From Deltaproteobacteria bacterium (GTDB lineage: Bacteria; Bdellovibrionota_B; Oligoflexia; Oligoflexales; Bog-1112), in NCBI GenBank assembly GCA_016186945.1, contig JACPKR010000022.1, positions 26,480 through 90,479 of the forward strand: a stretch of DNA of 64,000 bases, in the 5' to 3' direction. Made by a program: the position numbers and the translations under genes. Position 1 is the stretch's first letter. Every line of letters starts with the position of its first letter. The notes beneath the pieces were generated by a model that saw only the letters and a list, made by a program, of their open reading frames with translations, was not told where the DNA came from and ran no database searches. Shown piece after piece: positions 51,665 to 63,865 of the stretch.

Positions 51665-52905
51665 GGATCGCTGTCATCGGTTCGGGAGCACGGGAGCACG
51701 CGATTTCCTGGGGCTTTAGCAGAGAAGGGCATGAAGTCTGGACCCTTCCAGGGAATGGTGGGTGCCGGCGCTCGGTTCCCATAAAAAGCGACCAGTTTGA
51801 TCAGATTGATAAGTTTTGTCGTGCGAACCGTGTGGATCTGATCGTAGTCGGACCTGAGAAACCTTTGGCGTTGGGAATTCAAGACGAACTTGCAAAACAC
51901 GGACATCGCGTGTTTGGACCCTCGAAGAGAGCGTCCGTACTTGAAAGTTCCAAGATCTGGGCGAAGGAATTCATGATCCGAAATGGAATTCAGACGCCTC
52001 CTTTTTGGATAGCGAAAGATATGAGGAACGCAAAGGAGTGGGCCTCACAGCTGAACGGGGATTGTGTGTTGAAATGGGATGGGCTGGCAGCGGGAAAGGG
52101 TGTAGCCGTCTGTAGCGGAAGGAGCGAGGCAGAAGAGTTTGTGGGAAAATACTCCAGACAGTTTGGTTCCGAACATTTCGTGATTGAGAAAAAACTCGAA
52201 GGTCGGGAGCTGTCACTCTTCGCGTTAACCGATGGGCGGGAATTTGTGTTACTCCCAGCGGTTCAGGATTACAAGCGCGTTTACGATGGTGACCAGGGCC
52301 CCAACACGGGAGGAATGGGTGCGGTAAGTTGTGAACAATTGCTTGATGCACCCATGAAGGAGAAAATTCTGAGAAAAATCGTGAGACCCACCATTCGTGG
52401 ATTGCAAAAGGAAGCAATCGACTACATGGGCTTTCTTTTCTTCGGGTTGATGCTGACCGACGGAGAACCTTACCTGCTGGAATACAATGTACGCTTGGGC
52501 GATCCAGAGGCCTCACTTGTCGTCCCCATGTTGAAGACCCCCCTAGCGGAGTTGATCACCGCTTGTCTTGAGCATCGTCTGGGAACGCAAAGTGTCAAGT
52601 GGCATGAGGAGCCTTTTGTAAACATAGTGTTGGTGTCGGGCGGGTATCCCGGTGAGTACCGCACAGGATTTCCCATTGCCGGCTTGGAGGTTTCTGAAAA
52701 GGATCTAGTGATTTTCCACGCAGGTACAGAAAAACGAGATCTCGATGTTGTGACAAAAGGAGGACGTGTTCTCAACGTCGTGGCAAGTGGACCTAGCTTG
52801 GAGGCAGCGAGACGGAAGGCTTACCAACAATGCCGGCGCATCCAGTTTAGCGAAATGTATTACCGCAAAGACATCGGTGTCCTTACGACGGGAGGCGGAC
52901 ATTGA
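51661..52905 (+). CDS. purD: phosphoribosylamine-glycine ligase
   Basis: Makes GAR from PRA, glycine and ATP. 414 residues. N-terminal VIGSGAREHAISWGFSREGHEVWTLPGNGG, then LIVVGPEKPLALGIQDEL, ATP-grasp DCVLKWDGLAAGKGVAVC, VIEKKLEGRELSLFALTDG, QDYKRVYDGDQGPNTGGMGAVS and the metal-binding LEYNVRLGDPEAS. All family motifs are intact. Its start overlaps the purCE stop (ATGA), and its stop overlaps purN (TTGA). Confidence 0.96.
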   Translation: MRIAVIGSGAREHAISWGFSREGHEVWTLPGNGGCRRSVPIKSDQFDQIDKFCRANRVDLIVVGPEKPLALGIQDELAKHGHRVFGPSKRASVLESSKIWAKEFMIRNGIQTPPFWIAKDMRNAKEWASQLNGDCVLKWDGLAAGKGVAVCSGRSEAEEFVGKYSRQFGSEHFVIEKKLEGRELSLFALTDGREFVLLPAVQDYKRVYDGDQGPNTGGMGAVSCEQLLDAPMKEKILRKIVRPTIRGLQKEAIDYMGFLFFGLMLTDGEPYLLEYNVRLGDPEASLVVPMLKTPLAELITACLEHRLGTQSVKWHEEPFVNIVLVSGGYPGEYRTGFPIAGLEVSEKDLVIFHAGTEKRDLDVVTKGGRVLNVVASGPSLEAARRKAYQQCRRIQFSEMYYRKDIGVLTTGGGH

Positions 52906-53504
52906 CCCTCCCAGGCAGGGTGAGAAAACGAATTGCCGTCCTGATTTCAGGAAGAGGCAGTAACATGTTGCGCATAGTGGAGGAAGCACAAACAGGAATT
53001 TTGAAGAACTCGTGCGAAGTTTGTGCAGTGATTGCCAACAACGAGCAGGCTGGTGGGCTGGCTCTCGCACGAGACATGCAGGTTCCTACTTTCGTGGTCC
53101 CGTCAAGGGGACAGCCCCAGGAAGTTTTTGAGAACGACCTCTTGCAGGTGTTGAAAAGTTTAGATGTTGACTACCTTGTTCTGGCAGGTTTCATGAAGAT
53201 CCTGTCCGGATCCTTCGTTTCGCACTATAAGCGACGTATCGTCAACATCCACCCCGCGGATACGAGACAGCACAAAGGTCTTTACGCCTATCAATGGGCT
53301 TTTGAGCGAAAACTTCCCAGCACAAAGATTACCGTGCATTACGTCGATGACGGAGTGGATACAGGCGAGATCATTGCACAGACCGATCTTGATTTAAAAG
53401 GTGCCGCGAGTTTGGGTGAGGTAGAGGAACGAGGGATAGCAGTCGAACATCAATTTTATAGCAAAGTTTTGCGGTCAGTGTTTTCAACTCAAGAGGGGGA
53501 CTAG
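52902..53504 (+). CDS. purN: phosphoribosylglycinamide formyltransferase
   Basis: Transfers formyl from 10-formyl-THF to GAR. 200 residues from TTG 52902, which overlaps the purD stop and follows GGGAGGCGG; GTG 52920 is a second possibility. AVLISGRGSNMLRIVE, VIANNEQAGGLALA, YLVLAGFMKILSGSFVSHYKRRIVNIHPADT, and DDGVDTGEIIAQ include the catalytic Asn, His and Asp. The loop after NIHP (ADTRQHKGLYAYQWAFERK) differs from the usual SLLPxYPGLHT. Confidence 0.93.
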   Translation: MTLPGRVRKRIAVLISGRGSNMLRIVEEAQTGILKNSCEVCAVIANNEQAGGLALARDMQVPTFVVPSRGQPQEVFENDLLQVLKSLDVDYLVLAGFMKILSGSFVSHYKRRIVNIHPADTRQHKGLYAYQWAFERKLPSTKITVHYVDDGVDTGEIIAQTDLDLKGAASLGEVEERGIAVEHQFYSKVLRSVFSTQEGD

Positions 53505-53507
53505 GCA

Positions 53508-56092
<2,585 letters not shown>

Positions 56093-56094
<2 letters not shown>

Positions 56095-56097
56095 GAG
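56093..56097 (+). promoter_or_regulatory. ribosome binding site of guaA immediately before the element
   Basis: AGGAG between the guaB stop and the left end of the family B element. It is 5 nt from the GTG formed by the element's ctatagtg end. Confidence 0.65.
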
Positions 56098-56248
56098 CTA
56101 TAGTGTTCAAGATAATCAATTTGGGGACAAACTTTTTGAAAAAAGTTATTTCCCCAACAGTATTTAAAGTTTTTTGGGGGGAGGTGTGGAGGGGAACTTT
56201 TTTTCAAAAAAGGTCCTCTCCACAAATTCTTTTTCCCAAATACTATAG
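56098..56248 (-). repeat. family B element inside the 5' end of guaA
   Basis: 151 bp between ctatag ends, carrying the C-rich/ACTTTAAA module. It is open in the guaA frame, and its first bases form the GTG start. Confidence 0.9.
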
Positions 56249-57791
56249 TCCTCATCAAAAAGGGATTCTCATCATTGACTATGGTTCGCAATACACGTTC
56301 CTGATTGCGCGAAGATTGAGGGAGCTTGGGGCCTATACGGAAATCGTTTCAAATAAGGACGCGCTGCCTTCCGGTTTTGAAGTTCAGGGATTTGTTCTCT
56401 CGGGAAGTCCACGAAGTGCGGATGGGGCGGACACTGTCCCGGCTTTCTTGTGGGAGAGTGGGAAACCTATTTTAGGGATTTGCTATGGCATGCAGCTCAT
56501 CAGCCATGCATTCGGAGGTCAGATTCGTTCGCAAGAAAAGAGAGAATATGGGAGAGCACAGCTTTCCTTAACGGAGTCCTCACCCCGGCTCGTACGGGAA
56601 CTTTTTGCAGATACACCCTCACTACAAACTGTTTGGATGAGTCATGGTGACGATGTGGAAACAGCTCCGCCGGAATTTGAAACTTACGGCGTCACGGAAT
56701 CGAAAGCAAGTGCCGTGCTCGCTCATCGCAAATTGCCGATCATTGGCTTACAGTTTCATCCGGAGGTTCATCACACGGATTGGGGAAAGACCATTCTTCA
56801 AAATTTTGCCAATCGCGTTTGTGGAATGAACCTCGATTGGACGCCCCAGGCTTTTGTGGAGGAGTTGGCTGGCAAGCTTGAAGCTACGCTAGGGCCACAG
56901 GATCGGGTCTTGCTTGCCATTTCCGGAGGAGTGGATTCGACAGTTTGCGGGGTGCTTCTGACAAAGATTCTGGGCAAGGAGCGCGTGACGTGTGTGTTCG
57001 TAGATCATGGGTTGTTGAGAAGCGGAGAGGCTGACTATGTCAGTGAAAAACTTGGAAACTTGGGTTTGAATCTGACGGTTCTTGAAAGAAGCGAGCTTTT
57101 TCTGCAAAAGATTGCTGGCGTGTCGGATGCCGAAGAGAAGCGAAAAATCATCGGACGAACATTTATAGAAGTGTTTGAAAAGTTTGCGACGGGGCGAAGC
57201 TTCACGCATTTTGCACAGGGAACGCTATATCCTGACGTCATTGAATCTTCCGGTGCTGGTTCCCAGGCAGAGGTGATCAAGAGTCATCATAATGTGGGTG
57301 GGCTGCCAGAAACGTTGAAGCTCTCGCTTTTGGAACCTTTCCGTTTTCTTTTCAAAGACGAGGTCCGACGCTTGGGGAAGGACTTGGGTCTGCCAGAATT
57401 TTTACTTAATCGCCATCCCTTTCCTGGGCCTGGCCTGGCTATAAGAATACCAGGTGAAGTTTCCAAAGAAAAAGTTTCTATATTGCAGAAAGCTGATCAG
57501 ATTTTTTCTCATGCTCTCCGTGAACATGGGTTCTACGAGAAAATCTGGCAGGCAGGTGTCGTTCTGCTGCCTGTCAAGTCTGTTGGTGTCATGGGTGACA
57601 AGAGGACGTATGAATATACCTGCGTCCTACGAGCGGTGCATGCTGCTGATGCCATGACGGCACAGGTTGGGGACTTACCTCTTTCTTTCCTTACTGGGGT
57701 TGCCGATCAGATCGTTCGTAAGGTTCCCGGGATCAATCGAGTTCTTTACGATGTGACTAGCAAACCTCCCGCAACGATCGAGTGGGAGTGA
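56103..57791 (+). CDS. guaA: GMP synthase (glutamine-hydrolysing), element-encoded N-terminus
   Basis: Aminates XMP to GMP. 562 residues from GTG 56103. The conserved protein starts only at about residue 53 (GILIIDYGSQYTFLIARRLREL); no ATG lies near it. AGGAG is 5 nt before GTG 56103, which is the element end, and the first about 49 codons (MFKIINLGTNFLKK..., TFFQKRSSPQILFPK) are element sequence. GATase: GICYGMQ with Cys127, LQFHPEVHHT. ATP pyrophosphatase: AISGGVDSTVCGVLL (about 273-287), GTLYPDVIESS, HHNVGGLPE. Dimerisation domain: HPFPGPGLAIRI, ending KPPATIEWE. A TTG at codon 12 is a weaker start. Confidence 0.92.
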   Translation: MFKIINLGTNFLKKVISPTVFKVFWGEVWRGTFFQKRSSPQILFPKYYSPHQKGILIIDYGSQYTFLIARRLRELGAYTEIVSNKDALPSGFEVQGFVLSGSPRSADGADTVPAFLWESGKPILGICYGMQLISHAFGGQIRSQEKREYGRAQLSLTESSPRLVRELFADTPSLQTVWMSHGDDVETAPPEFETYGVTESKASAVLAHRKLPIIGLQFHPEVHHTDWGKTILQNFANRVCGMNLDWTPQAFVEELAGKLEATLGPQDRVLLAISGGVDSTVCGVLLTKILGKERVTCVFVDHGLLRSGEADYVSEKLGNLGLNLTVLERSELFLQKIAGVSDAEEKRKIIGRTFIEVFEKFATGRSFTHFAQGTLYPDVIESSGAGSQAEVIKSHHNVGGLPETLKLSLLEPFRFLFKDEVRRLGKDLGLPEFLLNRHPFPGPGLAIRIPGEVSKEKVSILQKADQIFSHALREHGFYEKIWQAGVVLLPVKSVGVMGDKRTYEYTCVLRAVHAADAMTAQVGDLPLSFLTGVADQIVRKVPGINRVLYDVTSKPPATIEWE

Positions 57792-57792
57792 G

Positions 57793-57897
57793 TCGCCTCC
57801 CCCAAGGAACTCTTGGAGGAACCAGCTGCGCAGTTTCCTCCAAACCACCTCCTTGCCCGCAGCGGGCCAAACCACCTCCTTGCTCCCAGCGGCTTAA
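57793..57897 (-). repeat. family A element, partial copy plus short tandem repeat of its end
   Basis: gtcgcctcccccaagg, the core ggaaccagctgcgcagtttc and ccacctccttgcccgcagcg, followed by a repeat of caaaccacctccttgctccc. It fills the gap between guaA and the immunity gene. Confidence 0.87.
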
Positions 57898-57901
57898 GAC
57901 A

Positions 57902-58210
57902 CTATTCCAATCTGTATGTCGCATTATGGTCTTCAACCAGTTGTCTAAACCTAGCAATTAAAAAATCAAGTTTACTGAGGTCTCCCCCAGCATCATAAAG
58001 TCCATCTTTTAAAGTTATATTGTACCAGTCATCTTCGCTAGTCTCGACCAATCCAGTCTTGAAAGAGACCGACTCGAGGGTTGTATAAAGAACGCCTATC
58101 TTTACTGACCAGCAAGGGTTGTCACAAGTTTTAATGTCGATCCCATTTTCATGTTCCCAATCTCCATCGCACATATTTTTAAACCACGCTGTTAACCAAG
58201 CTATTTCCAT
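57902..58210 (-). CDS. Imm53-like immunity protein
   Basis: 102 residues. The N-terminal pattern WLTAWFKNMCDGDWEHENGIDIKTCDNPCW matches the Imm53 signature (WL..W....CDGDWEH..GI.I.T.DNPGW). It is translated from an ATG 3 bp after the toxin's stop, with a GAGGT ribosome site formed by the toxin's last codons, so expression is coupled. The likely role is to bind and block the C-terminal toxin domain of the adjacent Rhs protein in the producing cell. No signal peptide, so it acts in the cytoplasm. Confidence 0.8.
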   Translation of the reverse strand: MEIAWLTAWFKNMCDGDWEHENGIDIKTCDNPCWSVKIGVLYTTLESVSFKTGLVETSEDDWYNITLKDGLYDAGGDLSKLDFLIARFRQLVEDHNATYRLE

Positions 58211-58213
58211 TTT

Positions 58214-61200
58214 TTACCTCAAAAAATCCTTAAATCTTTGGTTGTTTGGAAAGTCCGAACGAGAAGGTTTCTCTACTCCCCCTGGAATGCTTTTCCCTTG
58301 AATGTGGGGCGTCGGAGTTTCTATTCCCGTTGTTTTGCTTCTATGAGGTCTTCCTGCCCTACCATCAGGCAATCCTCCGTCGAATCTTTTTATAGGATTA
58401 AAATTGTTATGATTCACTTTTTCATAGGTTTCATATTTGAAAATATTACCATGATTGTCTCTTTGGAAAACGGAGTGGTGACCCCCTGCGGAACGATCTG
58501 GTTTTAAATTGTTTTTGCCTCTGCCAGCTTGTTTGAAGCTTTCGGAGCTGAGGTTTTTAGCTTGTTTAGTATGTTCCAGGCATTCGACCGCATGAGTCCC
58601 CCCCTTATAGGCTTTTCCCAAACCTGTCGCGTAGGGCAAGGCTGCGCCCAGAACGTCTAAACCCAAGGCCGCAAAATTATCCTTGGAGGGGTCTTTGAAC
58701 ACATCGAAAAGATCCAGAGCGATGAACCCGATATCAGCAATGGTATCGAGCGGAATCGTCCCCGAGGGGTCGGTATAGCGCAGTGGTTGATTCTTCGCGT
58801 AGCTATAGAGGTTACAGCTAATCGGATCTTCGAGACAAAGTTCAGGTTGTTCCAGAAAAACAGGATCTGGGGAGATGAACGTGCCCAGGGCCGGGGAGTA
58901 ATAGCGTTGGCCGAAAAGATAGAGTCCAAGCTGTTTTTCAAAATCTTGACCTGTAAATCGTCGGTTCTCGGTCTTTGGTCCATCCTCTGGCTCTGTTCCA
59001 TAAGGAAAGTAGGACATCGCCTCAAGAATTTTACCGTCCTGATCCAAAGAAAGTTCGGGAGACCCTAGATGGTCGCTAACAAATTCGACAAAACGCTTAT
59101 TCTTATGATCAAACTTCGCAATCGGACGGCCACCTAAATTGATGTAGCTAAGTCCTTCTTTCGATTGAAGGTGAAACTCTGTCTCTTCGGTGGGAAAAAA
59201 GGTCGTCTCCGTCCTGTTTGCCTGCCCCGAGAAGCGAATCTCTCGATAGCGCCTTTGCCCTTGCGTCTCGTAACCAAAGGCAAACAGTGTTCCATCGGTC
59301 GCTTCGGCTTCCACCAAATTGTGCTCTGCGTGAAAACGAAGCGATTTCAGTTTCGAGGAATCAGCAACCATATTCCCAAAGGCGTTATAGTGTTCGCCCG
59401 GCTGATCCCATTCAAAAGAGTTTTCAACAGATCCGGGGGATCTTCTCTCATCATTCGAAAGCAGATGACCCGAAGGGGTGTAGGCATAATTTAAAGTTCG
59501 ACCGTATCTACTGGCCTGAAGCAATTCTTGTCGTTTGGAGTACACAAAACGTGAGCTGCGGTCGCGATGAGGACTGAAGTCGCTAAGATCTTCGATCCCG
59601 AGTAAAGTCCCCAACCCAGAAAAGGTATAGCTCAAATCTTGAAGACGTTCCTCGGTGGGCCCCTTCCTTTTCGTGACAAGCTTCTCCAATCGCAACGACA
59701 CGTCATCATAATGAAAGACTGTCTCTCGCATGGGGGATTGCAGTGTTTGCATCAACCCATGCGGCGCATAGCGAAGGGAAACGATATAATCTTTTCCGTC
59801 TGACGACGCTTTGAGTGATTCGAGGTGACCGGCTCTATTTCTTGTTAACTCCGTTACTAAACCTAAAACGTTGCTTTGTGAAGAAAGTTGTCCGAGCCGA
59901 TTATAGGTGTAGGTTTCATTAAACGAAGTTTTACCAAAACTGATCGTTTTTTCAATTACCGATCCGGAAGCATCATAAGAAAATCCCCAGACCCCATCAT
60001 AAAAGCCATTAGGGTCAAAAACGTTTACTTGAGTGAGAAGCCCAACGTTAAGGCTCCCATGGGTTTGACTTGTGTCCGCTGCGGAGAAATCATAAGCACG
60101 GGTTTCGAGAAGATTACCATCCAGACGAGTTGTCACCACACGATCAAGCTTGTCGCGATGGTACTCATAATGATGAAGATGCGACTTATTGTGGTCCCAT
60201 CTGAATTTGTCGGAAAGTTTCCCTCTGCCGTCGTAACTAAAGCCAACTCCCCCAATCCCAGCAACTGTCTGGGAAATCAGAAGCCCTCGGGAGTCATAGC
60301 GAAGCTCACGTGCTTCAGCCTCACCCGCTAAATAGATTTGCCTAAGATTCCCTCTGTCATCTCGTTTAAAAGAATAAGAAAAACCTTCTTCATCAATCAG
60401 ACCAAAAACTTCATCACCATCGCGGATGATGGAACGCTCCACAGATACAAGGTTCTCACCTTCGTCAAATTGCTTTGTTTCGTGGACGCCCCAAGGGTAA
60501 TAGGTGAACTCTTGACGAAGACCTCGTTTTAGCTTCACATCCTCTAATTGACTTCCCGATTGCACGATGCTGTGGACGCGACCCAATCCATCGTAGTCTG
60601 TGCGTTCAGGAGTCGCCCCATCGGGCGTCAAGAGGGTCTTTAGATCACCCTTGAAAAGATCGGACACCGAGAGGCTCTGCTCTTTATGAAAAGGCTTGTA
60701 TCTGGTTTTAATCTGCTGACCGAATCCGGTCTCGACCAAAGCCATAACACGCACGCCACTGGATTCATGGTCTGCTATCTGCGCAAGTTCCTCACCAAAC
60801 GCGTCTATAACATAGAGGTTCTCATTCCAGACCGAAGACTCAGCTATCGTTTCGCGAAGTTGGGAATGTAAAATCTGCTGAAGGTTATTCCTCGCATGGG
60901 AGTAGGCAAAATGTTCTTCTTCACCGCTGTTGGATATTTTTTCCAAAAGTCGGGAAAGCTCGTCATAGCGAAAAGTCGTTTGCCGCCCACGAGGGTCGAG
61001 CACAGACACCACTCGACCCAGGGCGTCACGCTGTAACGTATGCTTATGCCCAAGGGCGTTCTGGGTGCCCACAAGAAAGAGGCCATCTTCATACGTTGAT
61101 AACTCAACCAAACCGTCTTGATCCGAATGCGCGGTCAGGTTGCCAAAACGATCGTACTCAAAATAGGTGTGAACCGCATCAACGCGTTTCTGCTGTTTCA

Positions 61201-63814
61201 ATATCTTGATCGGGTCGTGGTCGATCTCAGTATCGAAGATCCGATCCGTCTCTTCCGCAACCTTTCCCGTTACAGTGTCATAGGTTAAAGTTCTGTGAGA
61301 CAGAACAGCACCGTTCTGCCCCAAGGTGGTCACGTCGTTAGGCAACTTACAAATCCCTAAATGGCTAAGGGACTCCGTTGCCTGACTATAATCGATTAGG
61401 ACTTCGAGACTTCGTTCGGGCAGCGAATGCCCTTTTATCCCTTCATGGGAGCCTCTGGTTTTTAAAATTCGCCTGGGAAGATTGCACGCGTCGAAATTTT
61501 GATAAACATCGTTATGCTGCAAGGAATCCTGGGGAGACCCGGAGCCAAAATTGAAGGTATGCTGTGAGACAAGGCGTTTATAAAAGCTCTTGTCCCCATG
61601 TCTTGAAACGTCCTCCCAGTTCCAACGGGTTTGACGCAAAAGTTTTTTCGAATTTAAAGGACCATCGACTTCTGCGGAGAACCACCCCGACGTGGAATCC
61701 AACACGAAAGATCCAGGGGACGTCTGCCAGTCGTATTCTCTCAGTTCTTTTAGAGTACTGCCCAATCTAGGATTTTGCGCGCCATAGAAGTACTCATGTT
61801 TCGTCAGAACCCGGTCCGGTCTTTCAGCATCCGCGGAAAGTGTGGCCACCCGTTCAAAGCCCAGAAATTTACGTTCACTCGGACTGTAGCGACCTTTGTG
61901 GTAAAGGTAGCGTGTGACTTGCGGCTGTTTTCTTTCCCCTCCGGCATCAAGTTCAAACTGGGCGATCTGTTTAACGAGAAGTTTGGGGAAATGCAAATTT
62001 CCCAAATCCCTAAGCCCATGTTTTCGGTCACGCTTTATTTCTTCACGAGAACTTGTGTACGACACCTCATAGCGGAGTCCGTTTTCAAACTCCAAGCGTT
62101 GCAAAAGGTGGGGAGGTTCTTGTTTTCCCGTGTCGCGTCGATGAAAGTCGATAACTTTGACCTCACGCATTTGCTGCCGAGGCCAAATCACCACATCGCG
62201 TTGCCCGTCTCCATCAATATCGAGCAATCGACTAGCACTGTGCCGATGATCCAAAAAAACAGGCTCATTGAGTTTTAAAGAACTCAGTCCCGTCTGAAAG
62301 GAGCCATCTCCAAGGCCTTGCCAAATCTGCACAGATGACCCAGCATCATCGATGCGAACAGTGTCGGCAATGCCATCTCCAGTAAGATCCAAAAACCAAT
62401 TGTCTTCCAGACGTCGTGTCTTGAAATCTTCAAAGTCAAAGCTATGAAACTGCCCTTCGCCACATTTTTTCCGATCAACGTCATGACGTGGTATCGAGGA
62501 AAAAACAAGATCACCGTGTTTAAGGTGAGAGCGACTGCGATTTTGATAGAAGCAGTAGTCTCGGGAACTGACGATGTACACCAAATCAGATAGACCATCT
62601 CCTGTCATGTCAGCAAAAACAACCTTTCGCCCTTCAAAAGGTCTCTGATCCTGACTTTCAAAAGGAAGAAAGGAGTCTAGACAATCAAATGTCGGTTCGT
62701 CATGTGACCCGTAAGGTGTTGTATTAAAGCAAACCTGCAAGGGACGCTTTTTAAACTGGAAGCTCTGCGGGATGATAACAATATCGCTGCGTCCATCTTG
62801 GTCGACATCCAAAAACTGAGCGAGCGAGGGAAAAGATAAAACGTGAAGACCTTTTGGAAGGGAAAAACGTTTCTGAGACTCTTCAAAGGCCCCGTTCGGC
62901 TTACGCCAAAAAACTTCAAAGTTTTCCACCCCTCCAAATTCTCGGAAAGCAATCAAGTCAGGATAACCGTCACCGTCAATGTCGGCAAATTGATAGTTCG
63001 GCCGATCTATCCCCGGGTTGATCTCTCCTCTTTTCCCTCCGTTCGATTGCGCTAAACGCCACAACCCGGCAGGTTCGAAAAACTCTCCGTCTCCTTGGTT
63101 ATGGAAAATTTTCGTCTGGTTACGAAAGTCGCGAACCAAAGCGTCGACGGTCCCGTCGTTGTTCATGTCCGCCAACTCAAGGATGCGGCCTTCTTTCATG
63201 ACATCGGATAAGGCCCCCCAACTTTCGACGAGAGGGTGCGTTCTCTCATCCGAGAAAGGGGTCTTGCTATAAGTTAAACGCAGAGTTGGATGACGAATCG
63301 TGTCCTCAGAAAGTTCCGGCGAAGTTCCAAAGCGGTAGACACGAAGGAGAAGATTTTGCTGGCTGTAGGAACCTTCTTCAAGTTCCCCCTGCAAATCTTC
63401 CTGCGCGAAGTCGCGACAAGTGGAACCGCTTCGGACACTTTGTCGGCCATCGGCATTAGGTCCGAGATAAGCAAAGCACCAGTGATGCAACGGTTTCCCG
63501 TCAAATGTGAAACGTGCACCACCATAAAGGAAGGCGTTTCGTTGCAAGGTTCCGTTGGAAAAAACAACCTGGCGAGAAGAGTTGGCTAAAAGTTCAAAGT
63601 GGACTTCGCTCCTGCCTCCAGCATAGGCTACTCTATTTAAATAAAAACGCCCGTCACGTAGAATCGAATCAAAGCGTACAGCCTCTTTTTGCGGGCTAAG
63701 AATCAGGGCTAGCGGCCATTGCGAATTTTTAGCCAATTCTTCGGGAGCCGCGCAAACCTGTTGAGGGCAGCCGTAATAGTACGTGTAGCCATCAGGGTAA
63801 GTCTCAACGAACAC
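58214..63814 (-). CDS. TcdB/Rhs-family polymorphic toxin, 5' end interrupted by IS3-type element
   Basis: 1866 codons from GTG 63814, but the frame stays open to 63892 (reading FLGANEEVLDVLTFNR before the GTG), so the N-terminus is missing beyond the IS. Order: VCBS/FG-GAP repeats (about 215-545, DMNNDGTVDALV, DIDGDGYPDLIAF, DVDQDGRSDIVII, DMTGDGLSDLVYI, DLTGDGIADTVRI, DIDGDGQRDVVIW); TcdB middle-type region (about 570-660, FENGLRYEVSYT, YLYHKGRYSPSERKFLGFERV); YD/Rhs repeats (about 850-1560); Rhs core (about 1580-1684, VSDHLGSPELSLDQDG, FTGQDFEKQLGLYLFGQRYY, FISPDP, ending DPSG). The last about 100 residues (HHSVFQRDNHGNIFKYETYE, IKRFDGG, ETPTPHIQGKS) resemble polymorphic toxin type 24. The immunity gene follows after 3 bp. 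Confidence 0.9.
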   Translation of the reverse strand: MFVETYPDGYTYYYGCPQQVCAAPEELAKNSQWPLALILSPQKEAVRFDSILRDGRFYLNRVAYAGGRSEVHFELLANSSRQVVFSNGTLQRNAFLYGGARFTFDGKPLHHWCFAYLGPNADGRQSVRSGSTCRDFAQEDLQGELEEGSYSQQNLLLRVYRFGTSPELSEDTIRHPTLRLTYSKTPFSDERTHPLVESWGALSDVMKEGRILELADMNNDGTVDALVRDFRNQTKIFHNQGDGEFFEPAGLWRLAQSNGGKRGEINPGIDRPNYQFADIDGDGYPDLIAFREFGGVENFEVFWRKPNGAFEESQKRFSLPKGLHVLSFPSLAQFLDVDQDGRSDIVIIPQSFQFKKRPLQVCFNTTPYGSHDEPTFDCLDSFLPFESQDQRPFEGRKVVFADMTGDGLSDLVYIVSSRDYCFYQNRSRSHLKHGDLVFSSIPRHDVDRKKCGEGQFHSFDFEDFKTRRLEDNWFLDLTGDGIADTVRIDDAGSSVQIWQGLGDGSFQTGLSSLKLNEPVFLDHRHSASRLLDIDGDGQRDVVIWPRQQMREVKVIDFHRRDTGKQEPPHLLQRLEFENGLRYEVSYTSSREEIKRDRKHGLRDLGNLHFPKLLVKQIAQFELDAGGERKQPQVTRYLYHKGRYSPSERKFLGFERVATLSADAERPDRVLTKHEYFYGAQNPRLGSTLKELREYDWQTSPGSFVLDSTSGWFSAEVDGPLNSKKLLRQTRWNWEDVSRHGDKSFYKRLVSQHTFNFGSGSPQDSLQHNDVYQNFDACNLPRRILKTRGSHEGIKGHSLPERSLEVLIDYSQATESLSHLGICKLPNDVTTLGQNGAVLSHRTLTYDTVTGKVAEETDRIFDTEIDHDPIKILKQQKRVDAVHTYFEYDRFGNLTAHSDQDGLVELSTYEDGLFLVGTQNALGHKHTLQRDALGRVVSVLDPRGRQTTFRYDELSRLLEKISNSGEEEHFAYSHARNNLQQILHSQLRETIAESSVWNENLYVIDAFGEELAQIADHESSGVRVMALVETGFGQQIKTRYKPFHKEQSLSVSDLFKGDLKTLLTPDGATPERTDYDGLGRVHSIVQSGSQLEDVKLKRGLRQEFTYYPWGVHETKQFDEGENLVSVERSIIRDGDEVFGLIDEEGFSYSFKRDDRGNLRQIYLAGEAEARELRYDSRGLLISQTVAGIGGVGFSYDGRGKLSDKFRWDHNKSHLHHYEYHRDKLDRVVTTRLDGNLLETRAYDFSAADTSQTHGSLNVGLLTQVNVFDPNGFYDGVWGFSYDASGSVIEKTISFGKTSFNETYTYNRLGQLSSQSNVLGLVTELTRNRAGHLESLKASSDGKDYIVSLRYAPHGLMQTLQSPMRETVFHYDDVSLRLEKLVTKRKGPTEERLQDLSYTFSGLGTLLGIEDLSDFSPHRDRSSRFVYSKRQELLQASRYGRTLNYAYTPSGHLLSNDERRSPGSVENSFEWDQPGEHYNAFGNMVADSSKLKSLRFHAEHNLVEAEATDGTLFAFGYETQGQRRYREIRFSGQANRTETTFFPTEETEFHLQSKEGLSYINLGGRPIAKFDHKNKRFVEFVSDHLGSPELSLDQDGKILEAMSYFPYGTEPEDGPKTENRRFTGQDFEKQLGLYLFGQRYYSPALGTFISPDPVFLEQPELCLEDPISCNLYSYAKNQPLRYTDPSGTIPLDTIADIGFIALDLFDVFKDPSKDNFAALGLDVLGAALPYATGLGKAYKGGTHAVECLEHTKQAKNLSSESFKQAGRGKNNLKPDRSAGGHHSVFQRDNHGNIFKYETYEKVNHNNFNPIKRFDGGLPDGRAGRPHRSKTTGIETPTPHIQGKSIPGGVEKPSRSDFPNNQRFKDFLR
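58216..58220 (-). promoter_or_regulatory. ribosome binding site of the immunity gene inside the toxin stop
   Basis: GAGGT on the minus strand, overlapping the last Arg codon and stop of the Rhs gene, 5 nt before the immunity ATG. Confidence 0.7.
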
Positions 63815-63865
63815 CCGATTGAACGTGAGAACATCGAGTACTTCCTCGTTCGCGCCTAAGAATAT